NCBI RefSeq assembly: GCF_004216565.1
Contig: NZ_SGWV01000011.1
Span: 248,001-312,000, forward strand
Source of the DNA: Sphaerotilus mobilis
GTDB taxonomy: Bacteria; Pseudomonadota; Gammaproteobacteria; Burkholderiales; Burkholderiaceae_C
Direction of reading: 5' to 3'
Length of the DNA: 64,000 bases
Below the pieces are notes generated by a model. That model saw only the letters and a program-made list of their open reading frames with translations, did not search any database and had not been told where the DNA came from. The position numbers and the translations under genes are program-made. Below, one piece after another: positions 23,932 through 33,476 of this stretch. The number at the start of each line of letters is the position of its first letter. Position 1 is the first letter of the stretch.

Positions 23932-23953
23932 GGCGGGGACTTCCTGGGCGGCC

Positions 23954-24931
23954 TCAGACGGCGCCAGCGGTGTTCACGTAAAGGGCGTAGAGCGAATGGC
24001 TGGCCGCCATGAACAGGCGGTTGTGGCGCGCGCCGCCGAAGCAGACGTTGGCGCAGCGTTCGGGCAGGTGGATGTGGCCGATGGCCGTGCCATCGCTGGC
24101 GTAGACCCGCACGCCGTCCAGCGTGGTGGCATCCGAGGCCGGCGCGCCGGTGCTGCCGTAGCCGCACCAGAGGTTGCCGTCGCGGTCGACCGCCATGCCG
24201 TCCAGCGCGCCGTGATCGCTCGCCTCGATCAGCAGGTGACGCGGGCCGAGCGTGCCGTCGGCCTGGTGCGCATAGGCCCAGATGCGGCGTGGCGTGGCCC
24301 GGCTCTCGATCACGTAGAGCAGCGATTCGTCCGGCGAGAAGGCCAGGCCGTTGGGCGCCGCCAGGTCGTCGATGACGCAGCGCAGCGCCCCCGTCTGCGG
24401 GTCGATGCGGTAGACCGCATGCGGCCGCTCGGGCGTGGCGCGTTCGCCTTCCCAGTCGCTCTCGATGCCAAAGCTCGGATCGGTGAACCAGATGCTGCTG
24501 TCGCGGGCCACGGTGATGTCGTTGGGCGAGTTCAGCCGCGCGCCCTCGAAACGCTCGGCCAGCACGCTGATGCGGCCGTCGTGTTCGGTGCGGGTGATGC
24601 GCCGGCCCAGGTGTTCGCAGCTGACGAGCCGGCCTTGACGGTCCCGCGCATGGCCATTGGCATGGCCGGCCGGTTGGCGGAACACGCTGGTGCCGCCGGT
24701 GGTCTCGTCCCAGCGCAGGATGCGGTCGTTGGGGATGTCGCTGAGCAGCAGGTAGCGCCCGTCGCCGAACCACACCGGGCCTTCGGCCCAGCGCAGCCCG
24801 CTGGCCAGTTGCTCGACGCCGGCACTGAACAGCCGCAGCGGTCGCATGCGTGGATCGAGGATCTCGATGGCCGGATCGGGGTAGCGCGCGCTGGGCTGGA
24901 AGGGGATGGCCGGGCCGGTGGTTGCTGGCAT
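23954..24931 (-). CDS. SMP-30/gluconolactonase family lactonase
   Basis: A 325-residue six-bladed beta-propeller lactonase. The first metal ligand lies in [27 protein letters not shown], the second in [23 protein letters not shown] and the third near [32 protein letters not shown] marks a later blade. These are the divalent-metal Glu/Asn/Asp sites of the SMP-30 family. Placed between TRAP transporter genes and galactarate dehydratase, with a uronate dehydrogenase gene upstream, it most likely opens galactaro- or glucaro-lactone (Gli/UxuL role) to the aldarate. Gluconolactone is an alternative. Confidence 0.9.
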   Translation of the reverse strand: MPATTGPAIPFQPSARYPDPAIEILDPRMRPLRLFSAGVEQLASGLRWAEGPVWFGDGRYLLLSDIPNDRILRWDETTGGTSVFRQPAGHANGHARDRQGRLVSCEHLGRRITRTEHDGRISVLAERFEGARLNSPNDITVARDSSIWFTDPSFGIESDWEGERATPERPHAVYRIDPQTGALRCVIDDLAAPNGLAFSPDESLLYVIESRATPRRIWAYAHQADGTLGPRHLLIEASDHGALDGMAVDRDGNLWCGYGSTGAPASDATTLDGVRVYASDGTAIGHIHLPERCANVCFGGARHNRLFMAASHSLYALYVNTAGAV

Positions 24932-24962
24932 GTCAGGTCACTTCAGGTCGATTCGTGTCGGT

Positions 24963-26246
24963 TCACTTCAGCAGCAGGTTGGGCAGCCACATCGCGAAGC
25001 CGGGCACATAGGTCACCAGCATCAGCGCGGCGACCAGGGCGCCGTAGAAGGGCCAGATGGTCTTCATGACCTCGCCAACCGAAATCTCGCCGATGGTGCA
25101 GCCGACGAACTGTGTTGTGCCGACCGGCGGCGTGTTCAGGCCCAGCGCGCAGTTGATCAGCATGACGATGCCGAACTGCTCGGTGCTCATGCCGTACTGC
25201 TGGCAGATGGGCAGGAAGATGGGCGTGCAGATCAGGATGGTCGCGGCCATGTCCAGAAAGGTGCCCAGCACGAACAGGATGATGTTGACCCACAGGAAGA
25301 TCACCCACGGTTCACTGCTCAGGCCCGACAGCATCTTGCCGGTCAACTCAGCCACGCCGTACAGGCCGATGAGGTAGCCGAACATCGAGCTGATGCCGAT
25401 CAACAGCAGCACCGTGCCGGTCGTCTTGACCGCCTTGGCGGCGGCCTTCAGGAACTGCTCGCGCGTCAGCCGGCGGTAGACCACGGCCGACAGGAACAGC
25501 GCCCACAGCACCGCCACCGAGGCCGACTCGGTCGCCGTGAAGGCGCCCGACAGGATGCCCACGACGATGATGGCCACGATGGCCAGGCCCGGCAGCGACT
25601 GCAGGAAGCTCTGGCCGACGATGGCCCAGCCCGGGAAGGTGCCGGCTGGGTAGCCGCGCTTGACCGCCACGGCATAGGCGGCGACCAGGTTGCAGACCGT
25701 CAGGATGGCCGCCGGCACCAGGCCGGCGAGGATCAGCGCGGCGATGCTGACCTTGCCGCTGGCGGCCAGCGTGAAGATGATGAGGTTGTGCGAGGTCGGC
25801 ATCAGCGCACCGACGAGCGAGGCGTGGGTCGTCACGTTGACCGCGTAGTCAGCGTGATAGCCCTCCTTCTTCATCTGCGGGATCAGCACCGCGCCCATCG
25901 CCGAGACGTCGGCCACCGGCGAGCCGGAGACGCCGCCGAACAGCGTGCAGGCCAGCACGTTGCTCATGCCCAGTCCCCCGCGCACATGGCCGGCCAGGGC
26001 CTTGGCGAAGGCGACGATGCGGTCGGCGATGCCGCCGTACATCATGATCTCGCCGGCAAAGATGAAGAAGGGGATCGCCAGGAAAGAGAACGGGTTCATC
26101 CCGGAAATCATCTGCTGGAAGCCCACCGCCAGCGGCAGGCCTTCGTAGAGCAGCGTGGCCAGCGAGGACAGGCCAATCGAGAACGCCACCGGGACGCCCA
26201 GCAGCAGGAGGAGCGTGAAGCTCACGCAAAGGATGGTCAGGGCCAT
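24963..26246 (-). CDS. TRAP transporter large permease (DctM)
   Basis: A 427-residue inner-membrane protein with about twelve hydrophobic segments. Family blocks include FSFLAIPFFIFAGEIMMYGGIADRI near residue 50, FGGVSGSPVADVSAMG, and NCALGLNTPPVGTTQFVGCTIG near the end. It transports the solute across the membrane using an ion gradient, together with DctQ (26295-26798) and the DctP binding protein (26820-27809). The genes are in the order dctP, dctQ, dctM within the uronate cluster. The substrate is therefore most likely a hexuronate or aldarate. Confidence 0.95.
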   Translation of the reverse strand: MALTILCVSFTLLLLLGVPVAFSIGLSSLATLLYEGLPLAVGFQQMISGMNPFSFLAIPFFIFAGEIMMYGGIADRIVAFAKALAGHVRGGLGMSNVLACTLFGGVSGSPVADVSAMGAVLIPQMKKEGYHADYAVNVTTHASLVGALMPTSHNLIIFTLAASGKVSIAALILAGLVPAAILTVCNLVAAYAVAVKRGYPAGTFPGWAIVGQSFLQSLPGLAIVAIIVVGILSGAFTATESASVAVLWALFLSAVVYRRLTREQFLKAAAKAVKTTGTVLLLIGISSMFGYLIGLYGVAELTGKMLSGLSSEPWVIFLWVNIILFVLGTFLDMAATILICTPIFLPICQQYGMSTEQFGIVMLINCALGLNTPPVGTTQFVGCTIGEISVGEVMKTIWPFYGALVAALMLVTYVPGFAMWLPNLLLK

Positions 26247-26294
26247 GGTGTCGTGTGTCTCTTGGTCGTCGTCGTCGGCGGCGGCGGCGAGGCG

Positions 26295-26798
26295 TCAATG
26301 CCAGGCGGGCTCGACCTCGGTGCCGCGCAGCAGGGCCAGGATGTGCTCGAAGGAAAACAGCGCCACCAGGGCGCCGGCGACGGCCGGCGGCGCGTACTTG
26401 AAGGCCTCGGACAGGCCCAGCGTGGGGATCTTGTAGTCCCACACGCTGAGCGCCAGCAGGCTGCAGTTCCAGGCCATCACCAAGCCGAAGAGCAGCACCA
26501 GCGCATGGATCAGCAGTTCCATGCGCAGGCGCACCCGCTCGGGCACCAGCACCAGCATCGACTCCAGGCCGATGTGGCCCGCATCGCGCACGCCCACGGC
26601 CATGCCGAGCATGGTCACGTAGAGGACCAGCAGCACCGCGCCGCTCTCGGCCCAGGTCGGCGTGTCGTTGAAGACGTAGCGGCCGATGACTTGGTAGAGC
26701 ACGGCGACGATCAGCAGCACCAGCCCGGCCACGCCGAAGCCCATGCACAGCCGCGCGAGGGCGGCGCAAAAGCGTGTGTACATCGTGGGATTGCGCAC
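26295..26798 (-). CDS. TRAP transporter small permease (DctQ)
   Basis: A 167-residue membrane protein with four hydrophobic segments and the DctQ signature VIGRYVFNDTPTWAESGAVLLVLYVTMLG in the second. It is the small membrane subunit that partners DctM. The start is ambiguous: a GTG at 26798 with a weak GGA upstream, or an ATG at 26783 without a visible ribosome site; the longer form is given. It lies 21 bases after the binding-protein gene. Confidence 0.9.
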   Translation of the reverse strand: MRNPTMYTRFCAALARLCMGFGVAGLVLLIVAVLYQVIGRYVFNDTPTWAESGAVLLVLYVTMLGMAVGVRDAGHIGLESMLVLVPERVRLRMELLIHALVLLFGLVMAWNCSLLALSVWDYKIPTLGLSEAFKYAPPAVAGALVALFSFEHILALLRGTEVEPAWH

Positions 26799-26819
26799 GT
26801 GGTTGTCCGGGCCGTCGGC

Positions 26820-27809
26820 TTACTTGACCTCGCCGATGCGGCGGACCATGTCCTGCAGCTTCGGGTCCTTCAGGAACTTGTCGTAGACCGGCCGGGCAGC
26901 GGCCTGGAAGCTGGCCTTGTCGACGTCGATCACCTGCGCGCCACCGGCCTTGACCAGGGCCAGCGACTTTTCCTCGCGCTCGTCCCACAGCTTGCGCATG
27001 TAGACCACGCTCTCCTTGGCGGCGGCGCGGATCTGCTTCTGCTCGTCGGCCGACAGCGTGTCCCAGGTGCGCTTGGAGAACAGCAGGATCTCCGGTGCCA
27101 TCGAATGTTCGGTCTTGTTGTAGTACTTGGCGACCTCGAAGTGGCGGGTGCTCTCGTAACTCGGGTAGTTGTTCTCGGCGGCATCAACCAGGCCGGTCTT
27201 CAGCGCGGTGTAGACCTCGCCGAAGGGCATCGGCGTGGCGTTGGCGCCCATCGCCTCCATCAGCGAGACCCACAGGTCCGACTGCTGCACGCGGATCTTC
27301 ATGCCCTTGGTGTCGGCCACGGTCTTGACAGGCTTCTTGACCGAGTAGATCGAGCGCGCTCCGGAGTCGTAGAAGGCCAGGCCGATGAAGCCCTGGGCTT
27401 CGCAGTCCTTGAGGATCTCGTCGCCGATCGCGCCGTCCAGCACCTTGCGCATGTGCTCGGTCGAGCGGAACAGGAAGGGCATGGTCGGCACCATGGTGGC
27501 CGGGCAGATGTTGTTCATCGGCGCGACGTTGACGCGGGTCATCGCCAGCGCGCCGAGCTTGGTCTGCTCGATGGTGTCCTTCTCGCCGCCCAGGGCCGAC
27601 TTGGAGAACACCTTGATGCTGTGCTTGCCGCCACTGCTCTTGGCCAACAGCTCGCCCATGTGGCGCACCGCCTGCACGGTCGGGTAGTCATCGGGGTGGA
27701 TGTCCGACGAGCGGAATTCGGTCGCCTGGGCCGACAGGCCGGTGGCGGCCAGCAGCGCGGCGGCGGCCAGGCGGGTCAGGGTGCGGGTCGGGATGCTGAG
27801 GCGTGTCAT
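26820..27809 (-). CDS. TRAP transporter substrate-binding protein (DctP)
   Basis: A 329-residue periplasmic binding protein. The signal peptide is clear ([19 protein letters not shown], cleavage near residue 29). The mature protein shows DctP motifs: [34 protein letters not shown], and [46 protein letters not shown]-type residues from about 165 to 215 that include the carboxylate-binding Arg. AGGAG stands about 9 bases before the ATG. Family members bind monocarboxylates, hexuronates or aldarates, and the surrounding enzymes favour galacturonate or glucuronate. Confidence 0.95.
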   Translation of the reverse strand: MTRLSIPTRTLTRLAAAALLAATGLSAQATEFRSSDIHPDDYPTVQAVRHMGELLAKSSGGKHSIKVFSKSALGGEKDTIEQTKLGALAMTRVNVAPMNNICPATMVPTMPFLFRSTEHMRKVLDGAIGDEILKDCEAQGFIGLAFYDSGARSIYSVKKPVKTVADTKGMKIRVQQSDLWVSLMEAMGANATPMPFGEVYTALKTGLVDAAENNYPSYESTRHFEVAKYYNKTEHSMAPEILLFSKRTWDTLSADEQKQIRAAAKESVVYMRKLWDEREEKSLALVKAGGAQVIDVDKASFQAAARPVYDKFLKDPKLQDMVRRIGEVK

Positions 27810-27910
27810 GTCGGTGTCTCCTGGGTGTGGGTCTGGGGGGCGGTCAAGGAAAGGGGTAAAGGGACGGAAGGGGTGTGGGGACGTGGACGGACGGGTGGGG
27901 GATCGGGCCG

Positions 27911-28729
27911 TCAGTCGAACGGCCCGGTGCGCACGAAGGGGCCGCCTTGGTAGAGGACGGCCGGGTCGTTGCGATCGAGCACCGCTTCGGCCGCCTCGAC
28001 GGCCGGGCGGAAGGGCTCGGAACTGTCCTGCGGCCGCCAGCCCAGATGGCGCGCCGAGGTGTTGTCCCACCAGGTGGTGGTGTTGTCGCCCATGCCGTAG
28101 ACGACGGTGTGGCCGACCACCGGTGCGGTCAGGCTGGCCATCACCAGGCGTTCGAGGTCGTCGAAGCTCATCCAGGTGGCCAGCATGCGGCGGTTCTTCG
28201 GTGCGGGAAACGACGAGCCGATGCGCACGCTGACGGTCTCGATGCCGTGGCGGTCGAAGTAGAGCTGGGCCAGGTTTTCGCCAAAGGCCTTGGACAGGCC
28301 GTAGAGGCCGTCCGGGCGGACCGGGTCCTTCGGCGAAATCACCTCGTCCTGCCGGTAGAAGCCGGTGACGTGGTTGGAGCTGGCGAAGACGATGCGGCGC
28401 ACGCCGTGGCGGCGGGCCGCTTCGTAGAGGTTGTAGGCGCCGACGATGTTGGCCTGCAGGATGGGCTGCCACGGCTGCTCGGTCGACACGCCGCCGAGGT
28501 GCACGACCGCGTCGACCCCGGCCAGCAGCGCATGCACGGCGGCGGCGTCCTCCAGCGCGGCGCGCTGCAGTTCCTCACCGGCGGCGGCGGTGCCGAGATC
28601 GGCGACGTCCGACAGCCGCAGCGTGTCGCAATAGGCTTTCAGGCGCGGGCGCAGCGCCTGGCCGAGGCCACCGGCAGCGCCGGTGAGCAGCAGGCGGCCA
28701 AAACGCAGAGGGGTCGGGTGTGCGGGCAT
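27911..28729 (-). CDS. udh: uronate dehydrogenase (NAD-dependent epimerase/dehydratase fold)
   Basis: A 272-residue short-chain/extended reductase. The nucleotide-binding start is [19 protein letters not shown], followed by [35 protein letters not shown] and the catalytic YGLSKAFGE (Tyr-x3-Lys). The [11 protein letters not shown] and [19 protein letters not shown] blocks are characteristic of uronate dehydrogenases, which oxidise galacturonate or glucuronate to the aldaro-lactone. The ATG at 28729 gives the standard N-terminus; an upstream in-frame ATG at 28816 would add 29 unlike residues. It leads the minus-strand unit and is divergent from the FadR-type gene, with an operator-like site between them. 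Confidence 0.9.
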   Translation of the reverse strand: MPAHPTPLRFGRLLLTGAAGGLGQALRPRLKAYCDTLRLSDVADLGTAAAGEELQRAALEDAAAVHALLAGVDAVVHLGGVSTEQPWQPILQANIVGAYNLYEAARRHGVRRIVFASSNHVTGFYRQDEVISPKDPVRPDGLYGLSKAFGENLAQLYFDRHGIETVSVRIGSSFPAPKNRRMLATWMSFDDLERLVMASLTAPVVGHTVVYGMGDNTTTWWDNTSARHLGWRPQDSSEPFRPAVEAAEAVLDRNDPAVLYQGGPFVRTGPFD

Positions 28730-28832
28730 GGTGCGGGTCGGTGCTTCTGGACGTCGCGACGGGGACGTCGTGGGGGCTGGAGCCGAGGGGCTGGACTTGA
28801 TAAAGTCCGAGCTCATTGCTTGTGCGTCATCG

Positions 28833-28845
28833 GTTGTCGTACAAC
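28833..28845. promoter_or_regulatory. operator-like site 1 for the FadR-type uronate regulator
   Basis: GTTGT-CGT-ACAAC, an inverted repeat with five-base arms, lies between udh and the divergent regulator gene. It shares the nine-mer TCGTACAAC (in the opposite orientation) with site 2 upstream of kdgD. Confidence 0.65.
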
Positions 28846-28902
28846 ATGGAGCGGAATGTAGCCCCAGGCTTGCCGCGATGACCTAGGGAAACCACCAAGA
28901 CC

Positions 28903-29652
28903 ATGCCCACCGACCTCACCCCCGCCAGCACCGATCTGGCGCGCCGGCGCAAGCCCCGTTCGCTGGCGCTGGAACTGGTCGAGTCGCTCGGCGACCGCAT
29001 CCGCGAAGGCCGCCTGGCGACCGGCGACAAGCTGCCGACCGAGGCGGCCATCATGGCGGAGTTCGCCGTCAGCCGGACCGTCGTGCGCGAGGCCATCTCC
29101 AAGCTGCAGGCCGCCGGGCTGGTCGAGACGCGGCACGGCATCGGCACCTTCGTGACCGGTGTGGGCGAGGCGCCCGGTTTCCGCATCGCGCCCGAGCAGT
29201 TCAACACCCTGCGCGACGTCATCGCGGTGCTGGAGTTGCGCATCGGCATCGAGACCGAAGCCGCCGCGCTGGCCGCGATGCGCCGCAGCGACGGCAATCT
29301 GGCCCAGATGCGGCTGGCGCTGGACGCCGTTGCGCTGGCCGTCGAGCAGGGCCGCGATGCGGTCGCCGCCGACTTCCAGTTCCACCTCGAAATCGCCCGC
29401 GCGACCCAGAACAGCCACTACACCGAGCTGATGGGCACGCTCGGCAGCGGCATCATTCCGCGCGCCCGGCTGGAGGCCGTCGAGTCGCTGGACGACGAGC
29501 GCCGGCAGTATCTGCGGCGGGTCAATGGCGAGCACGAGAGCATCTACGACGCCATCGTCAACCAGGATGCGGACGCGGCCCGCGCGGCGATGCGCACCCA
29601 CCTGGCCAACAGCCGCGAGCGGCGTCGACGGGCCCAGGCCGAGGCCGGCTGA
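28903..29652 (+). CDS. FadR/GntR family transcriptional regulator of uronate catabolism
   Basis: A 249-residue regulator with an N-terminal winged helix ([50 protein letters not shown] at residues 29-80) and a C-terminal FCD domain ([44 protein letters not shown]). It is transcribed away from udh and toward kdgD. Operator-like sites occur at 28833-28845 and 29720-29739, one on each side of the gene, so it probably controls both the minus-strand udh-TRAP-lactonase-garD unit and the plus-strand kdgD-aldehyde dehydrogenase unit. The inducer is probably a uronate or aldarate. Confidence 0.92.
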   Translation: MPTDLTPASTDLARRRKPRSLALELVESLGDRIREGRLATGDKLPTEAAIMAEFAVSRTVVREAISKLQAAGLVETRHGIGTFVTGVGEAPGFRIAPEQFNTLRDVIAVLELRIGIETEAAALAAMRRSDGNLAQMRLALDAVALAVEQGRDAVAADFQFHLEIARATQNSHYTELMGTLGSGIIPRARLEAVESLDDERRQYLRRVNGEHESIYDAIVNQDADAARAAMRTHLANSRERRRRAQAEAG

Positions 29653-29719
29653 GGCGGCGCGGGGACGTCGCGAGGGCCGGGCGTCCGGCGCGGAGGCGGT
29701 TGCGTTGGGCATCCGTTTG

Positions 29720-29739
29720 GTTGTACGATGACCTACAAC
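29720..29739. promoter_or_regulatory. operator-like site 2 upstream of kdgD
   Basis: GTTGTA-N8-TACAAC, six-base arms, lies about 70 bases before the kdgD start. It contains GTTGTACGA, the reverse complement of TCGTACAAC in site 1. Confidence 0.65.
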
Positions 29740-29810
29740 ATAACGGCGATGACCCACGGGTCGATCCGCTGCTGACCTTCACGCCCCACCCACGCCAGGA
29801 GACCCGATCC

Positions 29811-30722
29811 ATGTCGCCCCAAGAGCTCAAGCACGTCATGCAGGCTGGCCTGCTGTCTTTCCCGCTGACCGACTTCGATGCCCAGTTGCGCTTCGCGCCG
29901 CGGCCCTATGCCGAGCGGCTGGAGTGGCTGCAGCCCTATGGCGCGACGGTGCTGTTCGCGGCCGGGGGCACGGGCGAGTTCTTCTCGCTGACGCCGGCCG
30001 AATACAGCGAGGTCATGAAGGTCGCGCTCGACACCTGCCGGGGCCGCACCCCCATCGTCGGCGGGGCCGGTGGTGGCACGACGCTGGCGATCCAGTACGC
30101 GCAGGAGGCCGAGCGCCTGGGCGCACAGGGCGTGCTGCTGCTGCCGCACTACCTGACCGAGGCCAGCCAGGAGGGTCTGGTGGCACACGTCGAGGCGGTC
30201 TGCGCCAGCGTGAAGATCGGCGTCATCGTCTACAACCGCGGCGCCTGCCGCCTGACGCCGGCCAGCCTGTTGACGCTGGCCGAGCGCTGCCCGAACCTGG
30301 TCGGCTTCAAGGACGGGCTGGGCGACATCGAGCGCTTCGTCTCGATCCGCCAGACGCTCGGCGACCGGTTTGCCTACCTGGGCGGTCTGCCCACGGCCGA
30401 GGTCTTCGCCGGTGCCTACAAGGCGATGGGCTGCCCGGTCTATTCGTCGGCGGTCTTCAACTTCATCCCGCGCACGGCCATGGACTTCTACAACGCCCAT
30501 GCCGCCGGGGATGACGCCACCTGCAACCGGCTGATCCGCGACTTCTTCCTGCCCTACATCGCGCTGCGCAACCAGGGCGAGGGCTATGCCGTGTCCATCG
30601 TCAAGGCCGGCGCGACGCTGGCCGGCCACGGCGCCGGTCCCGTGCGCCCGCCGCTGTCGGACCTGAAGCCGGCCGAGGTCGAGCAACTGGCCGCGCTGAT
30701 GGCCCGGCTTGGCCCGCAGTGA
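29811..30722 (+). CDS. kdgD: 5-dehydro-4-deoxyglucarate dehydratase
   Basis: A 303-residue class I aldolase-fold enzyme of the DHDPS/NAL family. Motifs: [21 protein letters not shown] for the carboxylate-binding loop, [13 protein letters not shown] with the catalytic Tyr, and [15 protein letters not shown] with the Schiff-base Lys. It removes water and CO2 from 5-dehydro-4-deoxyglucarate to give 2-oxoglutarate semialdehyde, the substrate of the dehydrogenase encoded next. AGGAG precedes the ATG at 29811. FFSLT and the FKDGLGD form are typical of KdgD rather than dihydrodipicolinate synthase. Confidence 0.94.
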   Translation: MSPQELKHVMQAGLLSFPLTDFDAQLRFAPRPYAERLEWLQPYGATVLFAAGGTGEFFSLTPAEYSEVMKVALDTCRGRTPIVGGAGGGTTLAIQYAQEAERLGAQGVLLLPHYLTEASQEGLVAHVEAVCASVKIGVIVYNRGACRLTPASLLTLAERCPNLVGFKDGLGDIERFVSIRQTLGDRFAYLGGLPTAEVFAGAYKAMGCPVYSSAVFNFIPRTAMDFYNAHAAGDDATCNRLIRDFFLPYIALRNQGEGYAVSIVKAGATLAGHGAGPVRPPLSDLKPAEVEQLAALMARLGPQ

Positions 30723-30765
30723 TCGCCGTGATTGCAGCGCCACGACATTCAGCAGGACCGTCCCG

Positions 30766-32205
30766 ATGATCCAGAACCTCATTGCCGGCGAGTGGGTCGA
30801 AGGCCCGCGCGCCAGCCGCAACATCAACCCGTCGGACACGCGTGACGTGATCGGCGAATACGCCCAGGCCGACGCCGCCCAGGCCCGCGAGGCCGTGGCT
30901 GCCGCCCGCGCGGCCTTCCCCGCCTGGTCACAGAGCACGCCGCAGCAACGCTTTGACCTGCTCGATGCGGCCGGCAGCGAGATCCTGGCGCGCCGCGCCG
31001 AGCTGGGCGACCTGCTGGCACGCGAGGAGGGCAAGACCCTGCCCGAGGCCATCGGCGAGGTCGCCCGCGCCGGCAACATCTTCAAGTTCTTCGCCGGCGA
31101 GGCCTTGCGCGTGGGCGGCGAATCGATCCCGTCGGTGCGGCCCGGCATCGGCGTGGAGGTCACGCGCGAGCCGCTCGGCGTGGTCGGCCTGATCACGCCG
31201 TGGAACTTCCCCATCGCCATCCCGGCCTGGAAGCTGGCGCCCGCGCTGGCCTTTGGCAACACGGTGGTGATGAAGCCGGCCGAACTGGTGCCGGCCTCCG
31301 CCTGGGCGCTGGCCGACATCCTGCATCGCCACGGCTGTCCCAAGGGCGTCTTCAACCTGGTGATGGGCCGTGGCTCGGAGGTCGGCGCGGTGCTGCTGGA
31401 CGACCGCCGGGTCGACGCCATCAGCTTCACCGGCAGCGTGGCCACCGGCCAGAAGATCGCCCAGGCCTGCGTCGCCCGCATGGCGAAGTTCCAGCTGGAG
31501 ATGGGCGGCAAGAACCCGATGGTGGTGCTCGATGATGCCGACCTGGACGTGGCGGTGGCCGCCGCCGTCAACTCGGGCTACTTCAGCACCGGCCAGCGCT
31601 GCACGGCATCGAGCCGGCTGATCGTCACCCGTGGCATCCACGACCGCTTCGTCGCCGCGCTGACCGAGCGTCTGCGCTCGATCAAGGTCGACGACGCCCG
31701 CAAGGCCGGCACCGAGATCGGCCCGGTGGTCGACGCCAGCCAGCTGGAGCAGGACCTCGCCTACATCGCCATCGGCGAGGCCGAGGGCGCCCGGCGTGTC
31801 GTTGGCGGCGAGGTCATCGCCCAGAGCAGCGACGGCGCCCCCGGCCACTACCTGCGCCCGGCGCTGTTCGTCGACACCACGCCGGAGATGCGCATCAACC
31901 GCGAGGAGATCTTCGGCCCGGTCGTCAGCGTGATCGCCGTGCGCGACTACGACGAGGCGCTGGCGCTGGCCAACGACACGCCCTTCGGTCTGGCCGCCGG
32001 CATCGCCACGACCAGCCTGAAGCACGCCACCCACTTCAAGCGCCACGCCCAGGCCGGCATGGTGATGGTCAACCTGCCCACCGCCGGAGTGGACTACCAC
32101 GTGCCCTTCGGCGGTCGCAAGGGCAGCAGCCACGGCCCGCGCGAGCAGGGCCGCTACGCGGCGGAGTTCTACACCACGGTCAAGACGGCCTACACACAGG
32201 CATAA
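30766..32205 (+). CDS. aldehyde dehydrogenase, probably 2-oxoglutarate semialdehyde dehydrogenase
   Basis: A 479-residue NAD(P)-dependent aldehyde dehydrogenase. Conserved parts: GLITPWNFPIAIPAWK for cofactor binding, FTGSVATGQKIAQ, the catalytic Glu in LEMGGKNPMVV, the catalytic Cys in FSTGQRCTASSRLIV, and EEIFGPVVSV. It lies 43 bases after kdgD and should oxidise 2-oxoglutarate semialdehyde to 2-oxoglutarate, ending the oxidative uronate route. AGGA precedes the ATG by eight bases. The stop codon lies inside a short tandem repeat (32197-32244). Confidence 0.93.
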   Translation: MIQNLIAGEWVEGPRASRNINPSDTRDVIGEYAQADAAQAREAVAAARAAFPAWSQSTPQQRFDLLDAAGSEILARRAELGDLLAREEGKTLPEAIGEVARAGNIFKFFAGEALRVGGESIPSVRPGIGVEVTREPLGVVGLITPWNFPIAIPAWKLAPALAFGNTVVMKPAELVPASAWALADILHRHGCPKGVFNLVMGRGSEVGAVLLDDRRVDAISFTGSVATGQKIAQACVARMAKFQLEMGGKNPMVVLDDADLDVAVAAAVNSGYFSTGQRCTASSRLIVTRGIHDRFVAALTERLRSIKVDDARKAGTEIGPVVDASQLEQDLAYIAIGEAEGARRVVGGEVIAQSSDGAPGHYLRPALFVDTTPEMRINREEIFGPVVSVIAVRDYDEALALANDTPFGLAAGIATTSLKHATHFKRHAQAGMVMVNLPTAGVDYHVPFGGRKGSSHGPREQGRYAAEFYTTVKTAYTQA

Positions 32206-32244
32206 ACGCAGGCATTAACGTTGGCATCAACGCTGGCCTGAGCC
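32197..32244 (+). repeat. 12-base repeats across the stop codon of the aldehyde dehydrogenase gene
   Basis: Units CAGGCATAAACG, CAGGCATTAACG, TTGGCATCAACG and the more diverged CTGGCCTGAGCC follow one another. The first unit contains the TAA stop. The frame stays open for 11 more codons in repeat register before TGA. Confidence 0.6.
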
Positions 32245-32260
32245 GCAGCACCTCAGCTAC

Positions 32261-33427
32261 TCAGCGCTCGACCAGCGACTCCGACAGCGTCTTGAACACC
32301 GGCTTGACCAGGTAGCCCAGCACGGTGTTGGTGCCGGTGATGACCTCGACCGTGGCGGTCATGCCGGGCTGGATCTCGACCTCGCGGGCCTTGTCGCCCT
32401 TGAAGCGCTTGGCGGTGATCAGGATGTGGGCGCGGTAGTAGGCCTGATCGCCCTGCGGCGTCTTCTCGACCAGCGCGTCCGGGCTGATGTAGTGGACCCG
32501 GCCGTCCATCGAGCCGTAGATGCTGTAGTCGTAGGCATCGAGCTTGATCGAGGCGGGCAGGCCGGTGCGCACGAAGCCGATGTCGGCGCTGCGCACCTTG
32601 GCCTCGACGATCAGATCGTCTCCGGTGGGCAGCACCTGCATGATCTCGTCGCCCGGGCGCAGCACCGCGCCGATGGTGGTCTGGTTGATCAGGTTGACCA
32701 CGCCGTCGGTGGGCGCGCGCAGCTCGGTGTGTTCGAGTTGCGCGCTGCGATCGGCCAGGACCTGCTCGACCGAGGTCAGGTCTTCTTCGGCCTTGGCCAT
32801 CTCGGCCTGGGCATCCTGGAAGTACTTGTTGCGCAGCTTGGTGACCATGGCCTGCGCCTCGTTGACGGCGCGGCGCAGGCGCAGCACCTCGGAGGCGCTG
32901 ATGTCGCCGCTCTGTTCCAGCGGCAGGACCAGGGCCAGCTCGCGCGCGGCCAGGCGCTCGCTCTCGGACAGCGCGCGGATCTCGGACTCCAGCGCCTCGC
33001 GCCGGCGGTTGTAGAGCTGGCGCTGGTTGGTCGTGAAGGCGGTGTATTTCTCCACCTCGGGCGGGAAGACCAGCGGCGTGCCGTAGACCTCCGCGCGCAG
33101 CCGCGCCAGGGCGGCGCGCAGCGCGGCGGCGCGGCCTTGGGTCTCGGTCAGCGCGGCTCGGGCCTTGGCCTCGTCCAGCCGCACCAGCAGCTGGTTGCGG
33201 GTGACGCTCTGGCCTTCGCGCGCCAGGATCTCGCGCACCACGCCGCCGTCGGGCGCCTGCACGCTCTGCGTGCGCGACAGCGCGATCACCTTGCCGGGCG
33301 CACGCGTGACCTGTTCGAGTTCGGCCTGGGAGGACCAGGCGATGAACAGGGCGCCAAACAGCGCCGTGCCGATCAGGGCGTAGCGGGGACGGGCCACGCC
33401 GCCGCCGAGTCGTTTGCTGGAAGCCAT
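32261..33427 (-). CDS. type I secretion membrane fusion protein (HlyD/LapC family)
   Basis: A 388-residue periplasmic adaptor. One N-terminal membrane segment (YALIGTALFGALFIAWSS, residues 16-33) is followed by a first biotinyl-lipoyl half, VQAPDGGVVREILAREGQSV. A long alpha-helical hairpin spans about 85-235, and the second lipoyl half is LRAPTDGVVNLINQTTIGAVLRPGDEIMQVLP. The C-terminal beta domain ends with IQPGMTATVEVITGTNTVLGYLVKP, the HlyD-family close. It links the inner-membrane exporter (33477-35645) to the TolC-like pore (35642-37033). Order on the strand is TolC, ABC exporter, adaptor. Confidence 0.94.
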   Translation of the reverse strand: MASSKRLGGGVARPRYALIGTALFGALFIAWSSQAELEQVTRAPGKVIALSRTQSVQAPDGGVVREILAREGQSVTRNQLLVRLDEAKARAALTETQGRAAALRAALARLRAEVYGTPLVFPPEVEKYTAFTTNQRQLYNRRREALESEIRALSESERLAARELALVLPLEQSGDISASEVLRLRRAVNEAQAMVTKLRNKYFQDAQAEMAKAEEDLTSVEQVLADRSAQLEHTELRAPTDGVVNLINQTTIGAVLRPGDEIMQVLPTGDDLIVEAKVRSADIGFVRTGLPASIKLDAYDYSIYGSMDGRVHYISPDALVEKTPQGDQAYYRAHILITAKRFKGDKAREVEIQPGMTATVEVITGTNTVLGYLVKPVFKTLSESLVER

Positions 33428-33476
33428 GGGGGCTCGATTTCTGGTTCAGGGGTGTAGGGAATCGGCGTGGCCGGGC

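Noticed and set aside
24906-27953. A 1015-codon open frame on the plus strand opposite the TRAP genes
   Set aside because: It is antisense to four genes with clear family motifs; its translation is rich in His, Gln, Arg and Gly with no domain, as expected from a high-GC shadow frame.
28729-28816. The ATG at 28816 as start of udh
   Set aside because: The extra 29 residues are Ser/Pro-rich and precede the Rossmann strand that begins family members; it also runs close to the operator region.
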